DNA of 64,000 nt. It comes from Corynebacterium jeikeium. Its GTDB lineage: Bacteria > Actinomycetota > Actinomycetes > Mycobacteriales > Mycobacteriaceae. The position numbers were made by a program, and so were the translations under genes. A model generated the notes under the pieces. It worked only from the letters and a program-made list of their open reading frames with translations. It did not search any database and was not told the origin of the DNA. This document shows, piece by piece, positions 10,101 to 18,427 of this stretch; within the stretch, counting starts at the first letter, position 1; each line of letters begins with the position of its first letter. The stretch lies in NCBI RefSeq assembly GCF_000738265.1, contig NZ_JFCQ01000029.1, positions 248,001-312,000 on the forward strand, read 5' to 3'.

Positions 10101-11226
10101 CCGCAGGGGCAAGGTCATCGAGAAGTCGCGTGACCTGCAGTACCTGCAGAACAAGCTATCCGGGCAGGTCACCTCTGCGATCGCGCAGGCGGCGGCGCGG
10201 TCCAACCTGGCTAGCCCCAGTGACGCCGCCCAGCATTCCCCGGCCGCCCGCAAGAGCAGCCAAGATAACAGGGGCAACAACGGCAACAAGGTCAACAACG
10301 GCACGGCTCGTGCCGGGCGCGGGAAAACCGCCGGAACATCCACCGGCGTGCTGGCTACCGCGGAGGCGTGGACGGCCGATGGCATTGGCGTGCTCCCGGA
10401 GACTGTTGAGACCATTGTCGACGGGCAGACTCTGCACACGTACCCGGCCATTGTCGCAAGCACGTCGACTGGCAAGTCAGCCAAGTCCGGAGTCACACTC
10501 AAGGCATTCCCTACCCGCCAAGCGGCTGATGCCCAGCAGTTCACGACGGTGCTGAACATGATGATCGACGCATGCACAGTATCCCCCAACCAGATGATCA
10601 AGGGGTTGCCACTGCGGCAACGGGTTGCCATGGAGCAGATCCCCGGAGGCGTGGACGGGCTGGTGAACGACGTGGTCGCGTTGGCCTGCCGGGACATGTT
10701 GATGAAGCTGGGCCCCATCATTCGGGATCCGGAGCGCTGCGAGGAGGTCGTGGCAGAAGCCCGCTCCCAGGGGCCTGGCCGGGTGCGCCAGTATGTGGTT
10801 GCTTTGGCGCCCGCGGTGCTGGCAGTGGCGGACATGACCGCAGAGCTGCAGGGGTGGTCCGGAGCGGCCATCGACGATATGCAGGGGCAGCTGGACTTCT
10901 TCTTGGGCAAACACGCAATTGCACGCAATGGCATTGAGCACATGCGACATGTCCCCCGCTACGTGGAAGCGATGCGGGCGCGGTTGGAACTGATGAAGCT
11001 GGATCCAGATAAGGAGGAAGATCTGGACGATGAGGTTCAGGAGGCCTTCGAGCTGCTGGAGAAGACTAAGAAGCGCCTGCCGACTGCTCGCGCAGCATCA
11101 CCGCAGATCAAGGAGGTGCGCTGGATGATCGAGGAATTACGTGTCAGTCTGTTCGCGCAGAACCTGGGCACCGCCCATTCTGTGTCCCTGCAGCGCATTC
11201 GCAAGAAGCTGGAAAAAATCCGCTAG
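7168..11226 (+). CDS. hrpA: HrpA-type DEAH-box ATP-dependent RNA helicase
   Basis: A protein of 1352 residues, close to the roughly 1300 of E. coli HrpA. After a very basic N-terminal tail (20-36) come Walker [10 protein letters not shown] (73-81), DEAH (173-176), SAT, and the motif VI signature [15 protein letters not shown]2/OB-fold regions and the long C-terminal HrpA-specific (DUF3418-type) domain follow. A Ser/Asn/Gly-rich linker occupies roughly residues 1015-1060. HrpA relatives act on mRNA and stalled ribosomes. ATG 7168 is chosen because it begins a plausible N-terminus; the longer frame from 7048 runs through the promoter region. The stop shares CTAG with the convergent nrdR stop. 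Confidence 0.93.
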   Translation: MTDEHGSTSPAHEGRAPGTPQRRKRSRRRSQKRRRPQFVRTIPPISYPDLPVSERREDIKKAIENNQVVIIAGETGSGKTTQIPKMCLELGRGRTQVIGHTQPRRIAARSVAERIAEELEEDSPGGSSLVGYKIRFDDTISKETAVKLMTDGVLLNEIQRDRLLRDYDTIIVDEAHERSLNIDFLLGYLKQLLPKRPDLKVIITSATIDPDSFAQHFCDAHGSPAPIIEVSGRTYPVEIRYRPLVTQRENPKTGEVVEVETDPLDGLVAACKELMRAGDGDILCFFSGEREIRDAAEALEGEFAGSGGAHKVDVLPLFGRLSNAEQHRVFRTGPRRRIVLATNIAETSLTVPGIHYVVDTGYARISRYSHRTKVQRLPVEPISQASAKQRSGRSGRIADGIAIRLYSEADFEARPEFTDPEILRTHLSSVILSMAALGLGDIQKFPFLQAPDSKSIRDGVALLQELGALASEKEATLTPIGRDMARIPTDPRLARMLVAGHANNLIEPIAVIVSALSIQDVRERPLEKQQQADEMHARFKANSDFVSLLKLWNYLQQQRQELSANKFRKLCQREFIHYVRMREWMDLVRQMLSVVQDLSWKIPNIRHVRELVFEPESINEDLVHKSVLSGLLTHVGMREGNSKQFTGTRGSHFVVHPSSHVSKKPPQWLMAAEMVETSQVFARTVGPIDPSWIEAIAPHMVKYNYSEPVWSSSRGAAMVHEKVLLLGLPIVADRMVNASKVDRLLARELFIRHALVEGDWKTRHHFFAHNQKLLAEATELEDKARRRDIVVDDQVLFDFYDARLPEKIVSSRHFDSWWKKARHKDPHQLDFTLEALIDSQEAAQAADDFPDIWQQGSLEFELSYVFLPGDPDDGITMRVPLPLLANVSEPETRWLVAGMREELAVALIRSLPKPLRTSVVPASNFASAALQKMVPFDGDFDFALAEALRGLGGQGISAQDFDWSRVPGHLRMQFAAIDRRGKVIEKSRDLQYLQNKLSGQVTSAIAQAAARSNLASPSDAAQHSPAARKSSQDNRGNNGNKVNNGTARAGRGKTAGTSTGVLATAEAWTADGIGVLPETVETIVDGQTLHTYPAIVASTSTGKSAKSGVTLKAFPTRQAADAQQFTTVLNMMIDACTVSPNQMIKGLPLRQRVAMEQIPGGVDGLVNDVVALACRDMLMKLGPIIRDPERCEEVVAEARSQGPGRVRQYVVALAPAVLAVADMTAELQGWSGAAIDDMQGQLDFFLGKHAIARNGIEHMRHVPRYVEAMRARLELMKLDPDKEEDLDDEVQEAFELLEKTKKRLPTARAASPQIKEVRWMIEELRVSLFAQNLGTAHSVSLQRIRKKLEKIR

Positions 11227-11720
11227 CTTTCGGGATGCGAACTTTCGGAGCCGTCCTGCCGCTCTGCCAGGGCTTTGCGGTGTGCGCGTAGGGATTCGAT
11301 TTCCTGCTCGAAGTCCTCGGCACAGTTGAAGGACTTGTACACGGAGGCGAAGCGCAGATACGCAACCTCGTCGAGGGTGCGCAGGGGATCCAGGATCGCC
11401 AGGCCAATTTGGTTGGCCGGCACTTGGGAGCCGTGTGCCACTCGTACTGCCTGCTCTACCTCGTGCGCTAGGCGTTTGAGCGCATCATCGGAGACATCGC
11501 GCCCTTGGCACGCTCGGCGCACGCCTTTGATGACTTTCTCTCGGCTAAACTCCTCGGTCACTCCGTTGCGCTTAACCACCAACAGGACAGACCTTTCGAT
11601 GGTGGTAAAGCGCGTTTGGCATTGGCTACACTCCCGGCGGCGGCGAATGGACACGCCCATTTCGATGGAGCGCGAGTCAACTACGCGGGAGGAGTCCGAG
11701 CTACAAGAAGGGCACAACAC
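11223..11720 (-). CDS. nrdR: NrdR, repressor of ribonucleotide reductase genes
   Basis: A protein of 165 residues with a zinc ribbon (Cys3, Cys6, Cys31, Cys34: CPSC...CSQC) followed by an ATP-cone domain (about 46-136). This is the standard NrdR layout and length, with a short C-terminal extension. It senses ATP/dATP and represses nrd operons, none of which lies in this window. The GTG start has TAGGCT (11733-11728) ending 7 nt upstream and no Shine-Dalgarno, so the mRNA is probably leaderless. It lies downstream of divS on the same strand, as in other corynebacteria. Confidence 0.95.
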   Translation of the reverse strand: MLCPSCSSDSSRVVDSRSIEMGVSIRRRRECSQCQTRFTTIERSVLLVVKRNGVTEEFSREKVIKGVRRACQGRDVSDDALKRLAHEVEQAVRVAHGSQVPANQIGLAILDPLRTLDEVAYLRFASVYKSFNCAEDFEQEIESLRAHRKALAERQDGSESSHPES

Positions 11721-11821
11721 GCCCCTTAGCCTAGTCTCCCCCTCCCTCGTACACAGAACCCGAACAAAAACCTACAAGCACACTCGCGTTCACCCGCGAT
11801 AGCTTGGGCTAGGTTTGCGTT

Positions 11822-12187
11822 TTAGGGCGCAATGAGCGGGGCCAGCCCCAGTAGCATCGACGTTGCAGCCAAAGAAACAATGGTGGCTCCTGGAGAGTGC
11901 ACAACTCTGTCAACACGAGCGTAGAAACGATCCATTCGTCCCTTCGGGCGATCGAACATGTATTCACTCCGGCCTGCGATACGATCCATACGATCGCGGG
12001 AAACGGGTCGAACAGTGGGCGCGTTGGAATACCCATAGGTGTTCGAATTAGGAGCACTGTCCAGCGCCCGCCAATCGGGCTTGCGAATCTGCGGGCGGCG
12101 CAGCGGAGCGCAACGATCGATGGGCAACACACGCCCAGACTTCAGCGACTGACGGGTGTTTTCTTGTCGTACAATCGAGGTGGTCAC
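11822..12187 (-). CDS. divS: DivS-like SOS-induced cell division suppressor
   Basis: A 121-residue basic protein with a C-terminal hydrophobic segment (GATIVSLAATSMLLGL) likely to anchor it in the membrane. Sequence recognition is weak; the call rests on size, the divergent position beside lexA and the SOS boxes between them, as for C. glutamicum divS, which blocks septation during DNA damage. GTG 12187 is chosen because AAGGAG sits 7 nt upstream. The open frame extends to 12304 but that extension runs into the SOS-box region. If correct, the gene is LexA-repressed and plays the part that SulA plays in E. coli by a different mechanism. Confidence 0.65.
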   Translation of the reverse strand: MTTSIVRQENTRQSLKSGRVLPIDRCAPLRRPQIRKPDWRALDSAPNSNTYGYSNAPTVRPVSRDRMDRIAGRSEYMFDRPKGRMDRFYARVDRVVHSPGATIVSLAATSMLLGLAPLIAP

Positions 12188-12305
12188 GTGGTTTCTCCTT
12201 CTTAGATCCGCGCTTGCCACTAAGGGGTAACGCGCTTCGTATCTCTTACTGCGGTTCACAGTGAACCAGTCGCTCCGGACAGCGTTCGAAAATCTCTCCA
12301 TCATT

Positions 12306-12321
12306 TCGCTCGCCTGTTCGA
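12306..12321. promoter_or_regulatory. SOS box 1 (LexA site), divS-lexA spacer
   Basis: The 16-mer TCGCTCGCCTGTTCGA matches the actinobacterial LexA consensus TCGAAC(A/C)NNTGTTCGA fully in its right half, with three mismatches in the left. It lies about 120 bp upstream of the divS start. Confidence 0.55.
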
Positions 12322-12343
12322 ATTAAGAACCTGTGATGAAATT

Positions 12344-12359
12344 TAGCACGCATGTTCGA
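12344..12359. promoter_or_regulatory. SOS box 2 (LexA site), divS-lexA spacer
   Basis: TAGCACGCATGTTCGA keeps a perfect right half (TGTTCGA) with three mismatches to the left half of the LexA consensus. It is placed to serve divS and possibly lexA. Confidence 0.6.
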
Positions 12360-12385
12360 GACTGTCTAGTGAAATCCAAACTTTT

Positions 12386-12401
12386 TCGAACACATATGCT
12401 A
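12386..12401. promoter_or_regulatory. lexA: SOS box 3 (LexA site) near the lexA promoter
   Basis: TCGAACACATATGCTA has a perfect left half (TCGAACA) and three mismatches in the right half. It lies about 20 bp upstream of a lexA -10-like TACTAT (12422-12427); another GTTCGA half-site sits at 12409-12414. This fits LexA autoregulation. Confidence 0.6.
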
Positions 12402-12467
12402 GAACTTCGTTCGATTTCGGGTACTATTGGATTCGATCGTGAAACACCGCCGGAATGAGGTACCCCT

Positions 12468-13271
12468 GTGAGCACCGACGAATCCCCCACCACCCCGAGC
12501 ACAAGCGCTAACCCCCGCCGCAAACTGGGGCGCCCGCCGAAGTCGGAGGCCGACAAGCGAGCGGAGAAGCAGGCTGAGAAGGAGGGCAAGAAGCCAGCCC
12601 TCAGCACCCGTCAGCGCCGCATCCTCGAGGTTATCCGCGATTCGACGGTCATTCGTGGCTACCCACCAAGCATCCGAGAGATCGCGGACGCGGTGGGGCT
12701 GCATTCCACCTCCTCGGTTTCCTATCACCTCACGCAGCTGGAAAAGCGCGGCTATCTCCGTCGCGATGGCAAGCGCCCCCGCGCAGTGGACGTGCGCTCG
12801 TTTGATGGTGGTCAGCTGGTCAATCAGGGCAAAGCCCCTGCTGCATCGTCTTCCCCCCGCACTTCGCAGCCTTCTGAGAACGAAGAGCTCATGCCGGAGG
12901 CCACCTACGTACCGGTGGTCGGGCAGATCGCCGCGGGCTCACCGATCCTGGCCGAGCAAAACGTCGAAGCGCACTTCCCGCTCCCCCAGGAGCTCGTAGG
13001 CAACGGAGAGCTCTTCCTGCTGCAGGTGGTTGGTGAGTCCATGCAGGACGCTGGCATCTTCAACGGCGACTGGGTCGTCGTACGCTCCCAGTCGGTTGCC
13101 GAGTTCGGCGATTTCGTTGCCGCGATGATCGACGGCGAAGCCACCGTCAAGGAGTTCCACAAGGACGGTGACGGCCTGTGGCTGCTGCCTCATAACCCAC
13201 TGTTCGAACCCATTCCTGCGGAGGAAGCAACGATCTTGGGTAAGGTCGCCGCCGTCCTACGCAAGATCTAG
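12468..13271 (+). CDS. lexA: LexA, SOS repressor and self-cleaving protease
   Basis: A protein of 267 residues with a charged N-terminal extension (1-45), a winged helix (about 46-108, [22 protein letters not shown]) and an S24 peptidase domain. The cleavage bond is Ala156-Gly157 (QIAAGSPI), the nucleophile Ser191 ([10 protein letters not shown]) and the general base Lys228 (GEATVKEF), all intact. It should repress divS, recA and itself until RecA filaments trigger cleavage. The start is GTG 12468, with GAGG about 8 nt upstream. It is longer than E. coli LexA mainly through the N-terminal and linker extensions, as usual in actinobacteria. Confidence 0.97.
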   Translation: MSTDESPTTPSTSANPRRKLGRPPKSEADKRAEKQAEKEGKKPALSTRQRRILEVIRDSTVIRGYPPSIREIADAVGLHSTSSVSYHLTQLEKRGYLRRDGKRPRAVDVRSFDGGQLVNQGKAPAASSSPRTSQPSENEELMPEATYVPVVGQIAAGSPILAEQNVEAHFPLPQELVGNGELFLLQVVGESMQDAGIFNGDWVVVRSQSVAEFGDFVAAMIDGEATVKEFHKDGDGLWLLPHNPLFEPIPAEEATILGKVAAVLRKI

Positions 13272-13334
13272 GCTCCCCCCCCCATTGGTTCTGACGCCAC
13301 CGTCTACCGCCCGCAAACCACTAAAGTATCGCGT

Positions 13335-14135
13335 ATGGAATCAGCAGAACGGCGCCGTCAGATAGCCTCCCTTACCGCCATTCATGGCAGGGTTACTGTC
13401 AATGAACTGGCGGAAAAGTTCGGCGTCACCGCAGAAACAATTCGCCGCGACCTCGCCGTCCTCGACGACGGTGGGGAGCTCTTCCGCGTGCACGGCGGCG
13501 CCGTTCCGGTACAGAACTTCCGAACGGACTTCACCACGCTCGCGGCCAGGTCGAAGGCCTCCCTCAACGCCAAAAGAGCCATCGCCAAGGCGGCGGTTTC
13601 CCTGCTGCCGGACACTGGCAGCACCGTATTCATCGACGCGGGAACCACCACCGGCATCTTCGCCGAGGTTATAGCCGAGGCGAACGCTACCAACGACCCG
13701 AAGCGCATGGCGCCGAAGCTCAACATCGTCACCAACTCGCTCTTCATCGCCACGACGCTGGCGGAATCCCCCCGCTGCGACGTGCAACTCATCGGCGGTC
13801 ACGTCCGTGCGGCTTCGCAGGCGGTAGTTGGCGACTTAGCTACCCGTGACATTGGCGTGCTCCATGCGGACGTCGCCTTCATCGGCACTAACGCACTCAC
13901 GATCGAACATGGGCTTTCCACCCCAGACGCGCAGGAAGGCGCTATCAAGCGCGCTATGGTGGCGAACTCCGACCGCGTGGTCGCGCTCTGTGATTCCACG
14001 AAGTTCGGCCTCGATTACCTCGTCAGCTTCGCCAGCATCCAAGACATTGGGGCGATCGTCACCGACCACGACGCGCCCGCCCCCTACGTCTCAGAGCTGC
14101 AGAATCTGGGCATCGAGGTCACCTTCCCGGCCTAA
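13335..14135 (+). CDS. sugR: DeoR-family regulator, SugR-like
   Basis: A protein of 266 residues with a DeoR helix-turn-helix (about 17-60, NELAEKFGVTAETIRRDL) and a sugar-phosphate-sensing DeoRC domain (IDAGTTTG ... GTNALTIEHGLSTP). In C. glutamicum the gene after lexA is sugR, repressor of PTS and glycolytic genes sensing fructose-1-phosphate and related esters; position and fold match. Here the fruK/ptsI/ptsF/ptsH genes that should follow are absent and hflX comes next, so its targets must lie elsewhere. TAAAGT (13322-13327) ends 7 nt before the ATG, with no ribosome site, so the mRNA is probably leaderless. Confidence 0.8.
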   Translation: MESAERRRQIASLTAIHGRVTVNELAEKFGVTAETIRRDLAVLDDGGELFRVHGGAVPVQNFRTDFTTLAARSKASLNAKRAIAKAAVSLLPDTGSTVFIDAGTTTGIFAEVIAEANATNDPKRMAPKLNIVTNSLFIATTLAESPRCDVQLIGGHVRAASQAVVGDLATRDIGVLHADVAFIGTNALTIEHGLSTPDAQEGAIKRAMVANSDRVVALCDSTKFGLDYLVSFASIQDIGAIVTDHDAPAPYVSELQNLGIEVTFPA

Positions 14136-14151
14136 CTACTCGTGCCCCACC

Positions 14152-14175
14152 GAGCCGACTCCACTAAGCCGGCTC
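14152..14175. terminator. Inverted repeat between convergent sugR and hflX
   Basis: GAGCCG (14152-14157) pairs with CGGCTC (14170-14175) over a 12-nt loop in the 43-bp spacer after sugR. It is a possible bidirectional terminator. No U-run follows on either strand, so the assignment is weak. Confidence 0.3.
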
Positions 14176-14178
14176 CGT

Positions 14179-15633
14179 CTACTCGGCGACGATGAACTCT
14201 TTGAGCTCTTTAGCCACCACCGTGGGCAAGCGTACGTCCAGGCGGGTGCCGGCGGCGTCGTACTCCTCGGCAATCACCGTGCCCAGCTCGTGCACCCTCG
14301 CCACCACATCGCCCCGCTCGAAAGGCACATGCAACGTCACGTGGGAATCCAAAGAGTTCAAGAACAGTTCCAGCTGCGCCTCTAGCTCCGGGATGCCCTC
14401 GCCCGTCTTCGCCGACACAAACACAGCATCCGGCACCCGGTGGCGCAGCTCAGCCAGCACCAGCGGATCGGCCGCGTCGACCTTGTTGATCACCAAGATC
14501 TCCGGCGGCGCTGCCTGTCCGGATTCCTCCACAATCCCGCCGATGACCGTGTTGACGGCTTTGATCTGCTCCAGCGGGAATGGATCCGAACCGTCCACAA
14601 CGTGCAGCACCACATCGGCGGCCAGCACCTCCTCCAGGGTGGAGCGGAAAGCCTCCACCAGCTGGGTCGGAAGGTGGCGGACGAAGCCAACCGTATCGCT
14701 GAACACCACGGCGCGACCATCGGCCAGCTGCGCGCGGCGAGAAGTCGGATCCAGGGTGGCGAAAAGTGCATCCTCCACCAGCACGCCCGCGCCAGTCAGC
14801 GCGTTAATCAGCGAGGACTTGCCCGCGTTCGTGTAACCGGCAATGGCGATCTGCGGAATGGCGGAAGCATCACGCCGCTCGCGCTTGACTTCGCGGGAGG
14901 TCTTCATTGCCGCGATCTCCTTGCGCAGCTTCGCCATATCGGAGCGCAGGCGGCGACGATCCGCCTCGATCTTCGTCTCACCCGGACCGCGCAGGCCCAC
15001 GCCACCGTTAGAGCCTGCACGGCCACCAGCCTGGCGGGACAGCGCGCCACCCCAACCACGCACACGCGTAATCAGGTACTCCATCTGCGCCAGCGAAACT
15101 TGCGCCTTACCCTCCTTGGACTTCGCGTGCTGGGCGAAGATATCCAGGATCAGCATGGTGCGATCGATGACCTTGACATCCAGTGCCTTCTCCAGCGCAA
15201 TCATCTGGCCGGGGCTTAGCTCACCGTCGCAGACCACCGTATCTGCCCCGGTTTCCTGCACCACTGACTTCAGCTCCTCGACCTTGCCGCGGCCGATGTA
15301 GGTGCCGGAGTCCGGTTTGTCGCGCCGCTGGTAGAGCATGTCCGCCACCTCGGAGCCCGCGGTTTCCGCCAGGGCCCGCAGTTCCTCCAGGCTCGCCTCG
15401 ACCTGCGCGATCGTCCCGGTGGTCCACACGCCAACCAGCACGACCTTTTCCAGCCTCAGCTTGCGGTACTCAACGTCGTAGCCGTCGGACTGCTCGTCTG
15501 TGTAGGTATTTACTCCGCGGGACAACCGCCGGAGGCTAGAGCGCGCCTCCAAATCGAGCTCGCCGACCGTGGGCGCCGCAGGCGAATCATAAAGGTGTGT
15601 AGTGTGTTCGGTTTTATCCGTCTTTTCCGTCAT
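14179..15633 (-). CDS. hflX: HflX, ribosome-associated GTPase
   Basis: A protein of 484 residues. The N-terminal HflX domain (about 60-200, with DKPDSGTYIGRGKVEEL) is followed by a Gly-rich loop and coiled coil (200-250). The GTPase domain has G1 GYTNAGKS (266-273), G3 DTVGF and G4 NKVD. HflX splits or rescues stalled 70S ribosomes under heat and antibiotic stress. The N-terminus carries about 50 extra residues compared with short homologues. The ATG at 15633 has only a weak upstream ribosome site. An inverted repeat (TACC...GGTA, about 15651-15666) in the short divergent spacer may be shared with the 15.7 kb gene. Confidence 0.95.
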   Translation of the reverse strand: MTEKTDKTEHTTHLYDSPAAPTVGELDLEARSSLRRLSRGVNTYTDEQSDGYDVEYRKLRLEKVVLVGVWTTGTIAQVEASLEELRALAETAGSEVADMLYQRRDKPDSGTYIGRGKVEELKSVVQETGADTVVCDGELSPGQMIALEKALDVKVIDRTMLILDIFAQHAKSKEGKAQVSLAQMEYLITRVRGWGGALSRQAGGRAGSNGGVGLRGPGETKIEADRRRLRSDMAKLRKEIAAMKTSREVKRERRDASAIPQIAIAGYTNAGKSSLINALTGAGVLVEDALFATLDPTSRRAQLADGRAVVFSDTVGFVRHLPTQLVEAFRSTLEEVLAADVVLHVVDGSDPFPLEQIKAVNTVIGGIVEESGQAAPPEILVINKVDAADPLVLAELRHRVPDAVFVSAKTGEGIPELEAQLELFLNSLDSHVTLHVPFERGDVVARVHELGTVIAEEYDAAGTRLDVRLPTVVAKELKEFIVAE

Positions 15634-15701
15634 TGCGCTCTATTTTTACCTGTCAGGGGAGGTAAATAGGAAATTTGGTGTAGAGGACTAGAGTGGTGGG
15701 C

Positions 15702-16481
15702 ATGATTCCTGAACTCCGCAGCATTGGTATGGATTTCCCCAAGTGGCAGGACGCCCTGGAGGCCACCTACTCCTCGGGTAGCCTCGCCGTCTCGGGCGAG
15801 GTTCGCGGCGGCCAGGTTCTGCAGTTCGACGACCCTTCGGGCGCCCGCCTGGTGGTGCTCGCCGTCGAGCCCTTCGGCTCCTTCGCCAGCTTCACCGGCG
15901 GTGTGCCCGCCACGGCGCACTTGTCGATGTTGAACGACATCATCGGCGTGCTCGATGTTGTGGACGACAGCCCCATGCTGCAGATTGCCGGCCAGCAGGC
16001 ACCGACAATCGCTTCCCTCACCGCCACCATCGCGCAAGGGCCTTTGCTTGTGGACGCCCCTTCGTTGGAGTACCACCAGTTCCACATTGGGGCTCTGGCC
16101 AGCTCCGTGCGTGTGTACGGGGACTCGACTGAGTTCGCCAAGGACGGCGGCCTCAAGGTCGGCGTGGTGGACTCGAGTGGCCTGCAGGACATCAACTCCC
16201 CTGCCACTACCCCGCACGCCACGGCCAACATCGCCGTGGAGGCCTCCGATTGGTCCAGCAAGGTTAACGCCCTGACCGGCCAGAAGTTCTGGACGGCAAG
16301 GGTGACCTCTCCCTTCGAGTTTACGGTAGTTCTACCCGAGGATGCGGTCGACGAGGAACTCGCACAGTCCGATGCTCCGTTGATCGTGGCCGGCACTGTG
16401 CAGTTCACCGCTAGTACCGTGGACGCCGCCGGCTGCGGCGGCGCCTGTGGCTCCGGCAGCTGCGGCTGCGGAGGCCACTAA
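15702..16481 (+). CDS. Conserved hypothetical protein with a cysteine-rich C-terminal tail
   Basis: A 259-residue protein without signal peptide or membrane segments. Most of it is a beta-rich globular region without a catalytic motif I can name. The last 18 residues form a Gly/Cys tail, [17 protein letters not shown], with four cysteines spaced CxxxCxxxxCxC, ending like the SCGCG of A-type iron-sulfur carriers. Metal or Fe-S binding is an inference from that tail alone. Similar proteins sit between hflX and dapF in other corynebacteria, as I recall. TAGAGT (15689-15694) ends 7 nt before ATG 15702, suggesting a leaderless mRNA; GTG 15693 is an alternative start overlapping that box. Confidence 0.7.
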   Translation: MIPELRSIGMDFPKWQDALEATYSSGSLAVSGEVRGGQVLQFDDPSGARLVVLAVEPFGSFASFTGGVPATAHLSMLNDIIGVLDVVDDSPMLQIAGQQAPTIASLTATIAQGPLLVDAPSLEYHQFHIGALASSVRVYGDSTEFAKDGGLKVGVVDSSGLQDINSPATTPHATANIAVEASDWSSKVNALTGQKFWTARVTSPFEFTVVLPEDAVDEELAQSDAPLIVAGTVQFTASTVDAAGCGGACGSGSCGCGGH

Positions 16482-16490
16482 AAAGGGTCG

Positions 16491-17357
16491 CTAAAGAACC
16501 GTCCGCCCCCAGGCCACGATGGCCGACGGCCCGCGCAAGACGGAACCTTGCGCGGAGATCTCCACCTGCACCTCGCCACCTGGAACGTGCACGGTGACGG
16601 TGCCTTCGGCCCGTTCGGCGTCCGCAAGAGCAGCCACAGCGGCGGCAACAGTGCCGGTGCCGCACGAGCGAGTCTCGCCCACCCCGCGCTCGTGGACGCG
16701 CATGTGCACCGCGCCCGCCTCATCCAGCGGCGTGAGAACCTCCAGGTTCACGCCCGCCGGGAAGAACTCAGGATCGAACTGTACCTGCTGATCGATGGGC
16801 ATTTCCTGGAGCTTGTCCGCGGTAAGACTCGGAATCACCGCGGCCAGGTGCGGGTTGCCCATGTCTACCCCAAGCCCCGCAACCTTCACGTCGCCGACCT
16901 GGGCGGTAGAAACTCCCAGCACCTGCGGGGCGCCCATCTCCACGCTGACTATGGCGTGCTCCTGATTTTCGCCGGTCACCTCGTGGACCTCTACCAGCTT
17001 GCGGCCTGCGCGGGTGCCGATGCCGAACTGCTCCCCTGCCTGCACCTTCCCCTGCGAACACAACACGTGGGCGAACGCGCGCACACCGTTACCGCACATC
17101 TCCGCCAGCGAGCCGTCGGCGTTGCGGTAGTCCATGAACCATTCGTCACCGTGCACGCCCTCGGGCAAGTTTGGCAGCACGCCGGCGTTAACCAGAGCAT
17201 CGGCAGTGGCAATGCGAATCACCCCGTCGCCGCCGATCCCGGCCCGCCTATCTGCCAGGACGCGCACGCGCTCTTCGGACAGCTGCACTTCCACGGCCTC
17301 GTCGAGCAACACCACGAAGTCGTTCTCCGTGCCGTGGGCCTTCATGAACTCGATCAC
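16491..17357 (-). CDS. dapF: Diaminopimelate epimerase
   Basis: A protein of 288 residues converting LL- to meso-diaminopimelate for lysine and peptidoglycan. The two catalytic cysteines are present: Cys88 in EMCGNGVRAF and Cys232 in [12 protein letters not shown]; the substrate loop HGTENDF is at 9-15. The start is a GTG with AAGGAG 9 nt upstream. It lies 15 nt downstream of miaA, as in corynebacteria generally, so the two are probably co-transcribed. The dapA and dapB genes lie 20 kb away in this window. Confidence 0.97.
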   Translation of the reverse strand: MIEFMKAHGTENDFVVLLDEAVEVQLSEERVRVLADRRAGIGGDGVIRIATADALVNAGVLPNLPEGVHGDEWFMDYRNADGSLAEMCGNGVRAFAHVLCSQGKVQAGEQFGIGTRAGRKLVEVHEVTGENQEHAIVSVEMGAPQVLGVSTAQVGDVKVAGLGVDMGNPHLAAVIPSLTADKLQEMPIDQQVQFDPEFFPAGVNLEVLTPLDEAGAVHMRVHERGVGETRSCGTGTVAAAVAALADAERAEGTVTVHVPGGEVQVEISAQGSVLRGPSAIVAWGRTVL

Positions 17358-17372
17358 TGTAGGGAACTCCTT

Positions 17373-18299
17373 CTAGTCGTTTAATCCCAGTGCTTCCGTC
17401 GCTACGCGCACCGGGTCGGGAGAGTCGGCGTCAATCCACACAATCCGCTTATCGCGCCGGAACCAGGAACGTTGCCGCCGAGCATAGCGACGGGTGCCGG
17501 TAATGGTGCGATCCACGGCTTCCTCGTACGTCAGCTCGCCGGCGAAATAGTCCAGCACCTGCGCGTAACCGATAGCCTGGCCGGCGGTGGATTCGCGGAT
17601 CAAACCATCGGCGACCAGGGCCCGAACCTCGTCCACGAGTCCCTGGTCGAACATCTGGCGAACCCGCAGCTCGATGCGCGGGTTGAGCCATTCGGCGGGA
17701 GCGTTCAGCCCCAACAGGCGCATGTTCCACCGTGGTGTGGAGTCCTTCGGGGGCTGCGAGGCCGCGAAGAGCTTGCCCGTCAGTTCAATCACTTCGAGGG
17801 CGCGGACGGTGCGGCGGGGATCGTTGTCCTCGATGATCCGGGCGGCCTCGGGGTCGATCGTAGCCAGGTGCTGGTGCATGGCAGCCACGCCGCGTTCGTC
17901 GAGTTGGCGCTGCCACTTTGCGCGCACGGCCGGATCAGTCGGCGGGAAGTCCCACTCGTCGACCAGCGCCTGGACGTACATCATGGAACCGCCGACGATG
18001 ATGGGCACCTTGCCGCGGGAAAAAATCTTCTCCACGGTCTCGATCGCCCCATCGCGGTACTCCGCCACGCTGGCTGGCTTGGTGACCGGCCAGATATCCA
18101 GTTGGTGATGCGGGATGCCCTCCCTTTCGGATTCCGGAACCTTGGCCGTGCCGATATCCATGCCGCGGTACAGCTGCATAGAGTCGATATTGACGATTTC
18201 CCCGTCCAGCTGCTTGGCCAACGCCAAGGAGATTGCCGTCTTGCCGGACGCAGTGGGGCCGACGACGGCAATGGGGCGCGGACGGGTGGAGGAATTCAT
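17373..18299 (-). CDS. miaA: tRNA dimethylallyltransferase
   Basis: A protein of 308 residues, the usual length. The P-loop is GPTASGKT (14-21), followed by DSMQLYRGMDIGTAKV, GGSMMYVQALVDEWDFPPTD and a C-terminal basic RRYARRQRSWFRRD region. It attaches the isopentenyl group to A37 of tRNAs reading UNN codons; MiaB, also in this window, then thiomethylates it. ATG 18299 is chosen over the longer frame to 18428 because TACACT (18313-18308) ends 8 nt upstream, indicating a leaderless mRNA, and because the longer frame would overlap the divergent gene. Confidence 0.97.
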   Translation of the reverse strand: MNSSTRPRPIAVVGPTASGKTAISLALAKQLDGEIVNIDSMQLYRGMDIGTAKVPESEREGIPHHQLDIWPVTKPASVAEYRDGAIETVEKIFSRGKVPIIVGGSMMYVQALVDEWDFPPTDPAVRAKWQRQLDERGVAAMHQHLATIDPEAARIIEDNDPRRTVRALEVIELTGKLFAASQPPKDSTPRWNMRLLGLNAPAEWLNPRIELRVRQMFDQGLVDEVRALVADGLIRESTAGQAIGYAQVLDYFAGELTYEEAVDRTITGTRRYARRQRSWFRRDKRIVWIDADSPDPVRVATEALGLND

Positions 18300-18427
18300 A
18301 GGAAACCAGTGTAGCCGCCCCAGTGCACCGCCCAAGATCCCCCACCAAGGTGCTGGCTGGTGTAATAATGACCTCATTGCCTGTGAAGGCGATTGGAACG
18401 TTTTGGTTTTAGGTAGGAGTATCCCCA

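Noticed and set aside
10261..10345. Frameshift or insertion in hrpA at the Asn/Gly/Ala-rich stretch
   Set aside because: The frame is continuous on both sides and the C-terminal domain follows; a low-complexity linker explains it.
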